From positions 496,001 through 560,000 of the forward strand of contig CAVZZN010000003.1 of assembly GCA_963779805.1 (NCBI GenBank): a DNA stretch of 64,000 nt, given 5' to 3'. Positions 47,651 to 56,124 of this stretch are shown here, in pieces (position 1 is the stretch's first letter; each line of letters begins with the position of its first letter). Source of the DNA: CAIWHR01 sp963779805. Its GTDB lineage: Bacteria; Pseudomonadota; Gammaproteobacteria; Burkholderiales; Casimicrobiaceae. Below the pieces are notes generated by a model. It was not told the DNA's origin and did no database searches. It saw nothing but the letters and a program-made list of their open reading frames with translations. A program made the translations under genes and the position numbers.

Positions 47651-48742
47651 TCACGAGTTGACGAAGGCTTCCACCGCGCTGCGCGTGACGCGCCACTGCG
47701 TGCCGATGCGCTTGCCCTTGAGATCGCCGGCGGCGAGGCTCGCGAGCACGTCGGCCTCGGATACGCCGAGCACCTGCGCAACCTGCGCCGGCGTCAGCAG
47801 ATCGATGGCGGACGCGGCCCCGGTGCCTTGCGCCCCACCCTGCGCGCCGGCCGTCGCCGGCGCGGCGATCCCCGGCGTGCCCTGGGCGGTGATGCCGCCG
47901 GGCTGGTTCATCATCTGCTGCGCCATCGCCATGCCGACCGCCATCTCGGCGCCGATGCCGCCCACGCCGGGCCCGCCTTTCTCGAAGCCCTGCGCCATCT
48001 GGTACTTGACGTAGTCGTTGAGATTGCCCACGGCCGCCATGCTCGAGCGCTTGTCGATCGCCTGCTCGACCTCCGCCGGCACCGACACGTTCTCCACCAC
48101 GAAGCTCGTCATCGCGAGGCCGTACTTTTCGGCGAGGACCGGATTGATGAGCGGCAGCAGCGCCTCGCCGAGCTCGGAATAGCGCGCGGCGACGTCGAGC
48201 GCGGCGATCTTCGAGCTCGCGAGCGCATCGGAGAACACGCTCACGATGCGCGAGCGCATGACGTCGGTGAACTCGTCGAGACGGAAGTGATCGTCGGTGC
48301 CCGCCACCTCCTTCAGGAAGCGCTGCACGTCGGTGATGCGAAAGTCGTACGTGCCGTACGCCCGCAGGCGCACGATCCCGAAGTCCTGGTCGCGCATCAT
48401 CACGGGGTTTGCCGTGCCCCACTTGTTGCCGGTGAAGACGCGCGTGACGACGAAGTAGACGTCCGCCTTGAACGGGCTCTCGAGCGCGTACTTCCAGCTC
48501 TTGAGATTGGTGAGGATCGGGATGTTGTCGGTGGTGAGCGTGTGCTTGCCCGGTCCGAACCGGTCCCCGAACGCGCCGAGGTACACGAACTGCGCGACCT
48601 GCGACTCGCGCACGACGAGCTGCGCGCCGTTCTTGATCTCCTTGTCCTCGTCGGGGAAGCGGAACGACAGCGTGTCGCGCGAGTCGTCCGTCCACTCGAT
48701 GATGTCGATGAACTGTTTTTTCAGGAAATCGATGATCGCCAT
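47651..48742 (-). CDS. SPFH-domain protein with a C-terminal excisionase-type helix-turn-helix
   Basis: A 363-residue protein of the YdjI/virion-core-like SPFH family: starts MAIIDFLKKQFIDIIEWTDD, continues GAQLVVRESQVAQFVYLGAF and GPGKHTLTTDNIPILTNLKS, with a stretch of coiled helix around VPAEVEQAIDKRSSMAAVGN. After a Gly/Ala/Gln-rich linker (about residues 270-310) the last 50 residues, LLTPAQVAQVLGVSEADVLA through RIGTQWRVTRSAVEAFV, form a MerR/excisionase-like HTH. This fusion is unusual to me. It probably forms membrane-associated oligomers with the zinc-ribbon protein encoded next. Confidence 0.85.
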   Translation of the reverse strand: MAIIDFLKKQFIDIIEWTDDSRDTLSFRFPDEDKEIKNGAQLVVRESQVAQFVYLGAFGDRFGPGKHTLTTDNIPILTNLKSWKYALESPFKADVYFVVTRVFTGNKWGTANPVMMRDQDFGIVRLRAYGTYDFRITDVQRFLKEVAGTDDHFRLDEFTDVMRSRIVSVFSDALASSKIAALDVAARYSELGEALLPLINPVLAEKYGLAMTSFVVENVSVPAEVEQAIDKRSSMAAVGNLNDYVKYQMAQGFEKGGPGVGGIGAEMAVGMAMAQQMMNQPGGITAQGTPGIAAPATAGAQGGAQGTGAASAIDLLTPAQVAQVLGVSEADVLASLAAGDLKGKRIGTQWRVTRSAVEAFVNS

Positions 48743-48784
48743 CGTGCTCCCCCTCGTGCGTCGTGCCGCGCCGACGGGCGCGGC

Positions 48785-49648
48785 TTACTTCCTGGCCTTC
48801 GCGGCGGGTGCGGCCGCCGGTGCGGCGGCGGGCTTCGCGTCCTGCGACGCCGCCGCGAGTTTCGCGACCTCGACTTCGGCCTGCTTCAATTCCTGCTCGA
48901 CGCGAGCGGCGGGCGCCGCACCGGGCAGCACGGAGCCGTCCGCGAAGATCATCGTGGGCGTGGCGGCGATCTTGAGCTTCACGCCCACCTGGTAGGTCTT
49001 ATCGATCGGCGTCTCGCAATCGCCCTTGTTGTCGGGCAGCGTCTTGCTCTCGAACCACGCGTCCCAAGCGGCCACGCGATCGGGCGCGCACCAGATCTGG
49101 CGCGTCTTGCGCGCGGAATCCGGGTGCAGCTGGTCGATCGGATACATGAAAGTGTAAATGGTCACGTTGTCGATCGCCTTGAGGTCGTTCTCCAGTCGCG
49201 CGCAGAACGGGCAATCGGCATCGGCGAAGATCGCGAGCTTGCGCTCGCCGTTGCCCTTCACCTTCTTCATCGCGAGATCGAGCGGAAGCTTGTCCCACGA
49301 GATGCGCGTGAGCTTGCGCAGGCGTTCCTCGGTGAGATTGCGCTTCGTGGCCGCCTCGTACAGCGAGCCCACCATCACGTAGCTCACCTTGGCGTCGACG
49401 TAGACGAGCCGGTCCTCGAGCTGCACCTCGTAGAGGCCGGGCAGCGGCGACTTGCTGATGGCGCCCACCGTGGTGCCCGGGAACTTGTCCTCGAGCGCCT
49501 TCTTGATGGGGGCCGTTTCGGGCGTCAGCGCGGCGCCGGGCGCGACCGCGGCCGAACGCGTCGTTTGCGCGCCCGCGATGGGGGCGGCGGCCATGATGCA
49601 GAGCGCGGCAAGCGCGGCGTAACGGAACGGAGCGAGGGGGCGATTCAT
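48785..49648 (-). CDS. dsbC: DsbC-type thiol:disulfide isomerase
   Basis: Periplasmic disulfide isomerase. The 287-residue protein has a signal peptide (ALAALCIMAAAPIAGAQ), a dimerisation domain (IKKALEDKFPGTTVGAISKS, LVYVDAKVSYVMVGSLYEA), a linker, and the thioredoxin domain with active site FADADCPFCARLENDL and cis-proline ATPTMIFADGSVLPG. A C-terminal Ala/Pro/Lys-rich tail of about 35 residues is an extension over E. coli DsbC. It would be kept reduced by DsbD, whose gene lies at the right end of this window. Confidence 0.93.
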   Translation of the reverse strand: MNRPLAPFRYAALAALCIMAAAPIAGAQTTRSAAVAPGAALTPETAPIKKALEDKFPGTTVGAISKSPLPGLYEVQLEDRLVYVDAKVSYVMVGSLYEAATKRNLTEERLRKLTRISWDKLPLDLAMKKVKGNGERKLAIFADADCPFCARLENDLKAIDNVTIYTFMYPIDQLHPDSARKTRQIWCAPDRVAAWDAWFESKTLPDNKGDCETPIDKTYQVGVKLKIAATPTMIFADGSVLPGAAPAARVEQELKQAEVEVAKLAAASQDAKPAAAPAAAPAAKARK

Positions 49649-49666
49649 GAGATTCTCCAGGATGGT

Positions 49667-50857
49667 TCAGCCGAGCGCCGCGCTGGCGAGCAGCCGTTTG
49701 GCGAAGGGAAGGCGATCGACGGCCGCGAGACCGGCGTTGCGCGCTGTGCGTACCCACGGCGCGGTGGATCCGAACAGACGCGCGAGCCCATCGGTGACGA
49801 ACTGCATCGCGCGCACGGGCTCGGCGCGGCGACGCGCGTAGCGGTCGAGCAGGAACGGGGTTGCGATGTCGGGGATCGGCCCGCGCGAGTGCAGCACGGC
49901 GGCGAGCGCTTCCGCATCACCGAAGCCGAGATTGACCCCCTGTCCGGCGAGCGGATGCACGCCGTGCGCGGCATCGCCGACGAGGGCGAGGCGATGCGCA
50001 ATGGTGTGCGGCAACGAAAGGTACGAAAGCGCAAAGCCCGACGCGGGCGTGATGCAGCGAAGCGCACCGAGCGCATACGCGCCGGCCTCGCTCACGCGCG
50101 CGGCGAGCGCGGCTGGATCGAGTGTCAGGAGCTGCTGGGCTTGCGCGTCCGGCGCCGACCACACGATCGACATGCGCCGGCCGGGCAGCGGCAGCCACGC
50201 GAGGACTCCGCCGTCGGGGCGGAACCATTGCCACGCGCGACCGTGATGCGCGCGCTCGCAGGCGAAGTTGGCGACGACCGCGGTCTGGCCGTAGGGTGTC
50301 GGCGTGGCGGCGATGCCCGCGGCGTCGCGCACCCACGAGCGCAGGCCGTCGGCGCCGACGACGAGCCTGGCCGCGATGCTCCCGCCGTCGCCGAAGCGAA
50401 GCACGGCCGCTTCCGGCGACCACGCGATGCCGGCGAACTCGCGCGGGGCGAGCACCGGGATTCCCGCCGCGCGCACGAGCGGCACCAGCGCGCCGCGCAA
50501 GGCACGCTCCTCGACGATCCACGCGAGCGCCCGCTCGCCGATGTCGTAGGCGCAGAACTCGAGCGACGCCGAGCGATCGCCGTGCACCAGCATCGATTCG
50601 ATCGACTGCACGCGCTCGCACGACAGGTATTGCCACGCGCCGATGCCGCGCAGGAACGCGGCGCTGCCGGGGCTGATCGCATACACGCGCGGGTCCCAAT
50701 CGTCGTCGCCGGCAGCGAGCGCGGGCGACACGACGGGGTTGCGATCGGCGATCGCGACCGTCAGGCCCGAGCGCGCGAGCGCCGCCGCGAGCGCGAGCCC
50801 GACGAGCCCCGCGCCCGCGATGAGCACGTCCACGCTGTCCGGGTCGCCCGCGATCAT
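49667..50857 (-). CDS. UbiH/UbiF/VisC-family FAD hydroxylase
   Basis: Flavoprotein monooxygenase of the ubiquinone-biosynthesis hydroxylase family, 396 residues, intact. FAD motifs: VLIAGAGLVGLALAAALARS, VVGADGLRSWVRDAAGI and LVGDAAHGVHPLAGQGVN. Family proteins hydroxylate the quinone ring at C1, C5 or C6; the exact position cannot be assigned here. An upstream in-frame ATG at 50947 would add 30 Arg/Pro-rich residues and is less likely. It is downstream of hslV and 18 bases from dsbC. Confidence 0.88.
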   Translation of the reverse strand: MIAGDPDSVDVLIAGAGLVGLALAAALARSGLTVAIADRNPVVSPALAAGDDDWDPRVYAISPGSAAFLRGIGAWQYLSCERVQSIESMLVHGDRSASLEFCAYDIGERALAWIVEERALRGALVPLVRAAGIPVLAPREFAGIAWSPEAAVLRFGDGGSIAARLVVGADGLRSWVRDAAGIAATPTPYGQTAVVANFACERAHHGRAWQWFRPDGGVLAWLPLPGRRMSIVWSAPDAQAQQLLTLDPAALAARVSEAGAYALGALRCITPASGFALSYLSLPHTIAHRLALVGDAAHGVHPLAGQGVNLGFGDAEALAAVLHSRGPIPDIATPFLLDRYARRRAEPVRAMQFVTDGLARLFGSTAPWVRTARNAGLAAVDRLPFAKRLLASAALG

Positions 50858-50943
50858 TGGAGTGACCTTCGTGCTTGCCCGCTTCGCGGCAGGCCTCCCC
50901 CTCTGCGACGGCGGGGGCGATCGCCCTCGGACGGCCGTCGGGC

Positions 50944-51492
50944 TCATGCGGTCGCACCTTCCAGCACTTCGATCACGTGCTGCTGGTTGGTGTAGATGCA
51001 AAGATCGCCGGCGATCGTGAGCGCCTGCTTGACGATCGCATCGGCGCGCATCTCGGTGTGCTCGAGCAGCGCGCGGGCGGCGGCCTGCGCATACGGTCCG
51101 CCGGAACCGATCGCCACGATGCCGAGCTCGGGCTCGAGCACGTCGCCGGTGCCGGTGATGATGAGCGAGGCGGTGCGGTCGGCGATGGCGAGCATCGCTT
51201 CGAGCCGGCGCAGGACGCGGTCGGAGCGCCAATCCTTCGCGAGCTCGACAGCCGAGCGCGTGAGATGGCCCTGATGCTTCTCGAGCTTGGCTTCGAAGCG
51301 CTCGAACAGCGTGAAGGCATCCGCGGTGGCGCCCGCAAAGCCCGCCAGCACGCGATCGTTGTAGAGCCGGCGCACCTTGCGCGCCGTCGCCTTCACGACG
51401 ACATTGCCGAGCGTCACCTGGCCGTCGCCGCCCAGGGCCACGGTGCCGTTGCGGCGCACGGAGAGAATGGTGGTGCCGTGAAAGGTGTCCAT
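50944..51492 (-). CDS. hslV: ATP-dependent protease subunit HslV
   Basis: Proteasome-like peptidase that works with the HslU ATPase. The 182-residue protein begins MDTFHGTTILSVRRNGTVAL; removal of MDTFHG exposes the catalytic N-terminal threonine. Further signatures are LYNDRVLAGFAGATADAFTL and VAIGSGGPYAQAAARALLEH. The usual hslVU operon is broken: hslU lies at 59448 on the opposite strand. Confidence 0.96.
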   Translation of the reverse strand: MDTFHGTTILSVRRNGTVALGGDGQVTLGNVVVKATARKVRRLYNDRVLAGFAGATADAFTLFERFEAKLEKHQGHLTRSAVELAKDWRSDRVLRRLEAMLAIADRTASLIITGTGDVLEPELGIVAIGSGGPYAQAAARALLEHTEMRADAIVKQALTIAGDLCIYTNQQHVIEVLEGATA

Positions 51493-51538
51493 GATGTGCG
51501 TGAGACCCCGAGCAGCCCTCGAAGGTCCGCGCGGCGCG

Positions 51539-52769
51539 TCAGACCTCTCTGCCCGCGAAGTGCTGTGCCGAGATGCCGAGCAGGAACAGAAGCGCCTGGA
51601 GGATGGCCGACGCGCGCACGATGCGCACCGACTTGCCCTCGTTGTCCAGGCGGTTGATGGTGTTCATGAGCGCGCCGGCGCTCACGAACTCGATGCGCTT
51701 CACGTCCCTCAGGTCGAGCAGCACGCTCGGCCGGGACTGCGCGAACTCGAGCAGGCGGGTGAGCGCGTCCGGCGTGGCGCCGGTGATCTCGCCCGACCAT
51801 GCGAACGTGCTCTCCGGATCCGGCGCAGGTTCGGGCTCGGCAGCAGCCGGCGGCGCGGGCGGGAGGAGCGGGAGCGGCCGCTTCCAGCGCCGGGGGCTCC
51901 CACGACGGAGGCGACACCTCGAACGTGACGGCGTATTCGACCGCACGATCGTCGAAGGCGGCCTGCTCCCCCTGCCATTGCAGCACCTCGAGCAGCAGCA
52001 GCCACAGGCCGTGACCCGCCTCGCGCCCCCGCTCGACCGCCGCATCGAGCCCGGGCCGAAGCTTCTGCGCGTTCTCGAGCGCAACCGGCGTGCGCCGTCG
52101 GCGCAGGTTCGCGAGCGCATCGGCGAGCAGTTGCGCACCCTCATCGTCGAAGCCGGTGATGCGGGCGAGGTCCACCCGCGGTGCGGCCCCGCCCTCGCCC
52201 TTCAGGCGCGACCAGCCGAGAAGCTGCGCTGCGCTCGCCGCCGTGATCCGACCTTGCGGCGCCGCGTAGCCCGGCCTCGTCGGGGGATGCGGCGCCGCCT
52301 CCTTCGGGCTCACGTCCTGCCATGCGGGAGCGGAGCGTTCGAACTGCACCACGTACTGCAGCGCGACGCGCTCGAACGCGGCGCGATCGCCGGCACGCTG
52401 CAGGACGTCGAGCAGCGCGTGCCACGCGAGACCCGAAGCGCGCGCATCCTCGTCGCTGATGACGCCCTGCTCGAGGAGCTCGCGCGCAGCAGCCGCCTGG
52501 CCGCCCGCATACAGGAGCGCCGCGTTCTCGAGGACCGCGCACAGGCCCTGGTTGCACGTGGCGACCTCGAACGCGGGCTGCTGGCGCGACGCCGGCAGCA
52601 CGCGCGCGACGGCGGCACTCGCGGCGCGCCTGTCCGGCACCCGCGGCTGCACCTCCGGACCGTTCATCATCTGGCGCGCAGGGCTTCGCCCCGCGACGGC
52701 AAGCGGACGCACGTTGCCCGCCGGCGTGCCGGAGACCTTTTTTGCAGGAGGTTTGGAGAACAACGCCAT
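51539..52769 (-). CDS. STAS-domain protein with two tandem helical repeats (one single-base insertion)
   Basis: Corrected for an extra base near 51860, 409 residues. Two related segments, WHALLDVLQRAGDRAAFERV and WLLLLEVLQWQGEQAAFDDR, are each followed by a short FE-x-S-x-P/A-x-W motif and are separated by a STAS-like piece (RVDLARITGFDDEGAQLLAD). The C-terminus is a clear STAS domain: SVLLDLRDVKRIEFVSAGAL, with a possible Ser phosphosite region, and MNTINRLDNEGKSVRIV. No signal peptide or membrane span. Function unknown; 46 bases upstream of hslV. Confidence 0.7.
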
Positions 52770-52890
52770 CACGGTCCGCGCAGATGGATTATCGGCCGGC
52801 GCCACGGAAACCCAACGGTGGACGCTTGCGATACGACGTTCGATTATCTGCCGGCCCAATCGGGTCCACAAGCCACTTTGCCGAAACGAC

Positions 52891-52915
52891 GACGGCCGGC
52901 GGGAAGCCGGCCGTC
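52891..52915 (-). terminator. rho-independent-like hairpin after sodB
   Basis: GACGGCCGGC and its exact complement are separated by five bases (GGGAA on the plus strand), giving a 10-bp GC-rich stem 28 bases beyond the sodB stop. The downstream bases on the minus strand (GTCGTTTCGG) hold only a short T-run, so it is a moderate terminator. Confidence 0.55.
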
Positions 52916-52943
52916 ACGCACGCGCGCTGCTACGAACGCCCGC

Positions 52944-53549
52944 TCAACGCCGCGCGAGGTTTTCCGCTGCGAAATCCCAATTGAGCAACTTGTCGATCAC
53001 AGCGTTGACGTGATCAGGCCTGCGATTCTGGTAATCGAGGTAGTACGCGTGCTCCCACACGTCGATCGTGAGCAGCGGACGCTGGCCCTTCACGAACGGC
53101 GTTTCCGCGTTCGGGGTCTTCACGAGCTTGACGGCATCGCCTTCGGCCACGAGCCAGGCCCAACCCGAGCCGAATTGCGTGACTGCGGCGTTGGCGAATT
53201 CCTTCTTGAAGTTGTCGTAGTTGCCGAAAGCGGCGTCGATCTTCGCCGCGACCTCGCCGCGCGGAGCGCCGCCGCCGTTGCCGCGCAGGCAATTCCAGTA
53301 GAACGTGTGGTTCCACACCTGCGCCGCGTTGTTGAAGATGCCGGCCTTGTCGGGCTTGCCGGCTGTCGCACGCACGATCTCCTCGAGCGACATCGCCTCG
53401 TACTCGGTTCCCGGCACCAGCTTGTTCAGGTTGTCCACGTACGCCTTGTGATGCTTGCCGTAGTGGAAGCTCAGCGTGTTGGCGGAGATGACGGGCGCGA
53501 GCGCGGCCTCGGCAAACGGGAGCGGCGGAAGGGCAAACGGTGCGGCCAT
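52944..53549 (-). CDS. sodB: superoxide dismutase, Fe type
   Basis: Cytosolic Fe/Mn-family superoxide dismutase, 201 residues. Metal ligands are visible in SFHYGKHHKAYVDNLN, AAQVWNHTFYWNCLRG and DVWEHAYYLDYQNRRPD. The residues AAQVWNHTFYW and GSGWAWLVAE favour the iron type. Terminator-like hairpins on both sides suggest it is transcribed alone. Confidence 0.95.
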   Translation of the reverse strand: MAAPFALPPLPFAEAALAPVISANTLSFHYGKHHKAYVDNLNKLVPGTEYEAMSLEEIVRATAGKPDKAGIFNNAAQVWNHTFYWNCLRGNGGGAPRGEVAAKIDAAFGNYDNFKKEFANAAVTQFGSGWAWLVAEGDAVKLVKTPNAETPFVKGQRPLLTIDVWEHAYYLDYQNRRPDHVNAVIDKLLNWDFAAENLARR

Positions 53550-53577
53550 GGGATGCTCCTATGAAGAGGAACGAAAT

Positions 53578-53607
53578 GGGACTGACGCGGCGTTGCGCGT
53601 CAGTCCC
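53578..53607 (-). terminator. hairpin between dksA and sodB
   Basis: GGGACTGACGC pairs perfectly with GCGTCAGTCCC over an 8-base loop (11-bp stem), located 33 bases after the dksA stop. On the minus strand it is followed by ATTTCGTT. It probably ends the dksA message. Confidence 0.6.
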
Positions 53608-53640
53608 GGCAAAGCGAATGATACTTGGAGCGGCGCGCGG

Positions 53641-54105
53641 TCAGTCGCCGTAGAGCTTCTGCACGCGCTCGCGCCGCTCCTGCGCCTCGAGCGACAGCGT
53701 GGCGGTCGGCCGCGCGAGCAGGCGCGGGATGCCGATGGGCTCGCCGGTCTCCTCGCAGTAGCCGTAGCTGCCGTCGTCGATCAACCGCAGCGATTTTTCG
53801 ACCTTCTTCAGGAGCTTGCGTTCCCGGTCGCGCGTGCGCAGCTCGAGCGTGTACTCCTCTTCGAGGGTCGCGCGGTCCGACGGGTCGGTGGTGACCTCGT
53901 TCTCGCGCAGGTGCTGGCCGGTGTCGTCCGCGTTGTTCAGCAGCTGCGCGCGAAGCTCGAGCAGCCGCTGGCGGAAGAACGCGAGTTGCGCCTCGTTCAT
54001 GTAGTCCTTCTCCGGCGCCTTCAGCAACTCCTCCTCGGTGAGGGGCTTGAGCTTCTTGGACGCCGTCGTTCCCACGGTCGCTGTGGCGGTTGCGTTCTTT
54101 GCCAT
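53641..54105 (-). CDS. dksA: RNA polymerase-binding regulator DksA
   Basis: Binds the RNAP secondary channel and, with ppGpp, adjusts rRNA and amino-acid promoter activity. The 154-residue protein keeps the coiled-coil tip motif DPSDRA and the helices around FFRQRLLELRAQLLNN. The zinc-finger region reads GSYGYCEETGEPIGIPRLLA then RPTATLSLEAQERRERV: only the first of the four zinc cysteines remains, so no ordinary Cys4 zinc site is possible. Cys-poor DksA versions occur in alpha- and betaproteobacteria. Confidence 0.94.
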   Translation of the reverse strand: MAKNATATATVGTTASKKLKPLTEEELLKAPEKDYMNEAQLAFFRQRLLELRAQLLNNADDTGQHLRENEVTTDPSDRATLEEEYTLELRTRDRERKLLKKVEKSLRLIDDGSYGYCEETGEPIGIPRLLARPTATLSLEAQERRERVQKLYGD

Positions 54106-54363
54106 CTCCTACCTCGATCTGTTCGGTCGTGCGTTCCAGCCGCGGCGCCCTCGCTCGTGCCGGCTGCTCTCAGTGTGCGCTCGGTCGCGCTCGCCGTCGG
54201 GTACTTTCCGGCAATGCGGCTCTGGCGGCGCCGCAGTCGGGCGCGCCGCCGGGCGTTTCCCCCTTCGCGGATGCCGCCCGTGTGAAATCCGGCATTATAT
54301 CGTGTCGCGCGGGCAATCCGCTACCGCCGGCCCGACTGCCGGAAGCCGCACCGGGCCGGGCGG

Positions 54364-54369
54364 TACAAT
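54364..54369 (+). promoter_or_regulatory. candidate -10 box before pyrC
   Basis: TACAAT lies 24 bases upstream of the pyrC start in the 288-base dksA-pyrC divergent gap. No good -35. A further A/T-rich patch (ATTATAT near 54295) could serve either strand. Nothing else is visible in this gap. Confidence 0.35.
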
Positions 54370-54393
54370 GTCCCGAATGCACCCGAGGCAAGC

Positions 54394-55467
54394 ATGAACG
54401 GCCCCGCCCCCGCCCGGGCGCCCGCGGCGCACCCGCAACGGCTCGCGATCGGCGTCCCCGACGACTTCCACGTCCACCTGCGCGACGGACCCGGCATGCG
54501 CGACGTGCTGCGCGACACCGCACGCGTGTTCCGGCGCGCGCTGGTGATGCCCAATCTCAAGCCGCCGGTCACCACCGTCGCGCTCGCGGCAGCCTACCGC
54601 GACCGCATCGTCGCCGCCCTGCCGTCCGGCGCGCGCTTCACCCCGCTCATGACGCTCTACCTCACGGACGAGACCCGCCCGGATGAGATAGCGGCAGCGA
54701 AACGGTCGGGCTTTATACCTGCCGTGAAGTATTACCCCGCCGGGGCCACCACCAACTCGTCCTCCGGGGTCACCCACATCGACCATGCCTGGCCGGCGCT
54801 CGCGGCCATGGAAGCGCACGGCATCATCCTCTCCATTCACGGCGAAGTCACCACACCCGAGGTGGACATCTTCGATCGCGAGCGCGTGTTCGTGGACACG
54901 GTGCTCGCGCGGATCGTGCGCGAGTTCCCCGCCCTGCGCATCGTGCTGGAGCACGTCACCACGCAGGAAGGCGCGGAGTTCGTGGCGGCGGCCGGGCCCG
55001 GCATGGCCGCGACCATTACGCCGCAGCACCTGCTCTACTCGCGCAACGACATGCTGGTCGGCGGCATCCGGCCGCATCTGTATTGCCTGCCCGTGTTGAA
55101 GCGCGAGCGTCACCGCCAGGCCCTGCTGCGTGCAGCGACCTCCGGCAGTCCGAAGTTCTTCCTCGGCACCGACTCGGCGCCCCATGCGCGGCCGACGAAG
55201 GAAACGTCGTGCGGCTGCGCGGGCTGCTATTCGGCCAATGCGGCGATCGAGCTCTACGCCACCGCATTCGAAGCTGCCGGCGCGCTGCATCGACTGGAGG
55301 ACTTCGCGAGCCGCTTCGGCGCGCAGTTCTACGGGCTGCCGCGCAACGAAGGCTCGATCACGCTCGCGCGCGAGCGCTGGACGGTGCCGGAAAGCGTGCC
55401 GTTCGGCGACGCGACCGTCGTGCCGCTGTGCGCCGGCACCGCGCTCGAGTGGCGCGTGGTGGAGTAG
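54394..55467 (+). CDS. pyrC: dihydroorotase, type II
   Basis: Cyclises carbamoyl aspartate to dihydroorotate in pyrimidine synthesis. The 357-residue zinc enzyme shows DDFHVHLRDGPGMRDVL, the carboxylated lysine in AVKYYPAGATTNSSSGV, metal histidines in SIHGEVTTPEVDIF and VLEHVTTQEGAEFV, and the catalytic Asp in FFLGTDSAPHARPTKE. It matches the short E. coli PyrC class. The first 15 residues are a variable leader; the start might be further in, but no better start is present. Confidence 0.96.
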   Translation: MNGPAPARAPAAHPQRLAIGVPDDFHVHLRDGPGMRDVLRDTARVFRRALVMPNLKPPVTTVALAAAYRDRIVAALPSGARFTPLMTLYLTDETRPDEIAAAKRSGFIPAVKYYPAGATTNSSSGVTHIDHAWPALAAMEAHGIILSIHGEVTTPEVDIFDRERVFVDTVLARIVREFPALRIVLEHVTTQEGAEFVAAAGPGMAATITPQHLLYSRNDMLVGGIRPHLYCLPVLKRERHRQALLRAATSGSPKFFLGTDSAPHARPTKETSCGCAGCYSANAAIELYATAFEAAGALHRLEDFASRFGAQFYGLPRNEGSITLARERWTVPESVPFGDATVVPLCAGTALEWRVVE

Positions 55468-55485
55468 CGGCCGGAACCCCCGACC

Positions 55486-55529
55486 CCCTTACTCGAGTAA
55501 CGACTCCGAGTCGTTACTCAGAGTAAGGG
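55486..55529. repeat. 21-bp inverted repeat between pyrC and rnpB
   Basis: CCCTTACTCGAGTAACGACT plus C pairs, across a single central C, with GAGTCGTTACTC-A-GAGTAAGGG; one extra A is the only imperfection in a 21-bp stem. It stands 18 bases after the pyrC stop, facing the 3' end of rnpB, so it may end transcription from both sides. It contains ACTC/GAGT words like the palindromes at 43798, 56107 and 61736. Confidence 0.7.
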
Positions 55530-55557
55530 CACAAACGCGGGGTCGCGCGGCAGGCGC

Positions 55558-55586
55558 AAAAAAACGGCCCCGCCGAAGCGGGGCCG
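55558..55586 (-). terminator. rho-independent terminator of rnpB
   Basis: On the minus strand CGGCCCCGC-TTCG-GCGGGGCCG, a 9-bp stem with a stable TTCG tetraloop, is followed by seven Ts. It begins 10 bases after the RNase P RNA 3' end. Classic intrinsic terminator. Confidence 0.93.
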
Positions 55587-55596
55587 CAGCAAAAAT

Positions 55597-55999
55597 CGAA
55601 GTCAGCCGATAAGCCGGGTTCTGTTACGGCGCACTCGCGTGCGCTATGACCATCATTCCTCTGGGCCCACCGTTACCGATGGGCTCGGTGCCACCTACCC
55701 GCGGACTAGGCGAGCAGCCTGTGTTGCCAACTGCGCGTCCGCCTACTTGGTGTTGCTCCGGATGGAGGTTGCCGCGTTTCACCCGGACCGGATCGTCTCT
55801 CTGCTACGAGAGACTTTGGCGTGTCGCTCGCGCGCCACGCCAAGTCCGGTCCGACTCGTCTCTGTGGCCCTGTTCCTCGCCTTCACGCAACGCTCTCGCG
55901 CCGGCTTATAGCGTCTGGGCGTTACCCAGCATCCCGCTCTGCGGAGCCCGGACTTTCCTCCATGCCCTGAACGGGCACAGCGATGGCCTGGCTGGCTTC
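55597..55999 (-). ncRNA. rnpB: RNase P RNA, bacterial class A
   Basis: Catalytic RNA that removes 5' leaders from tRNA precursors. The conserved core near the 5' end, GGAGGAAAGTCCGGGCTCC, is present on the minus strand (55943-55961), as is the 3' end complementary to it in the usual pseudoknot region, ending CCCGGCTTATCGGCTGACTT. The 5' end starts GAAGCCAGCC, seven bases beyond a TATACT box. Length of about 403 bases fits proteobacterial class A. Open frames crossing this gene are not coding. Confidence 0.95.
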
Positions 56000-56006
56000 G
56001 GATTGC

Positions 56007-56012
56007 AGTATA
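56007..56012 (-). promoter_or_regulatory. -10 box of the rnpB promoter
   Basis: TATACT on the minus strand ends 7 bases before the expected first base of RNase P RNA (G at 55999). A -35 at the standard 17-base spacing is poor (CCCACC). Confidence 0.6.
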
Positions 56013-56106
56013 CGCGCGAGACGAGGGCGGGTGGGCGAACGCGCCACCCGTCACTCAGGTACAAGGCGCGGCACCGTCCCGGATCGGCACAACCCGCGCG
56101 CGTTTT

Positions 56107-56122
56107 GCTCGGAGTAACGAGC
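56107..56122. repeat. short inverted repeat after the PYROXD2-like gene
   Basis: GCTCG-GAGTAA-CGAGC forms a 5-bp stem with a 6-base loop, two bases beyond the stop of the oxidoreductase gene. The core CTCGGAGTAA is shared with the element at 61736 and is a half-site of the same palindrome family. Confidence 0.45.
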
Positions 56123-56124
56123 GG

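Noticed and set aside
47828..50995. A 1055-codon open frame on the plus strand
   Set aside because: It is antisense to the SPFH gene, dsbC and the UbiH-type gene, all with strong family motifs. Its translation is Arg/His/Ala-rich without domains. High GC leaves antisense frames open.
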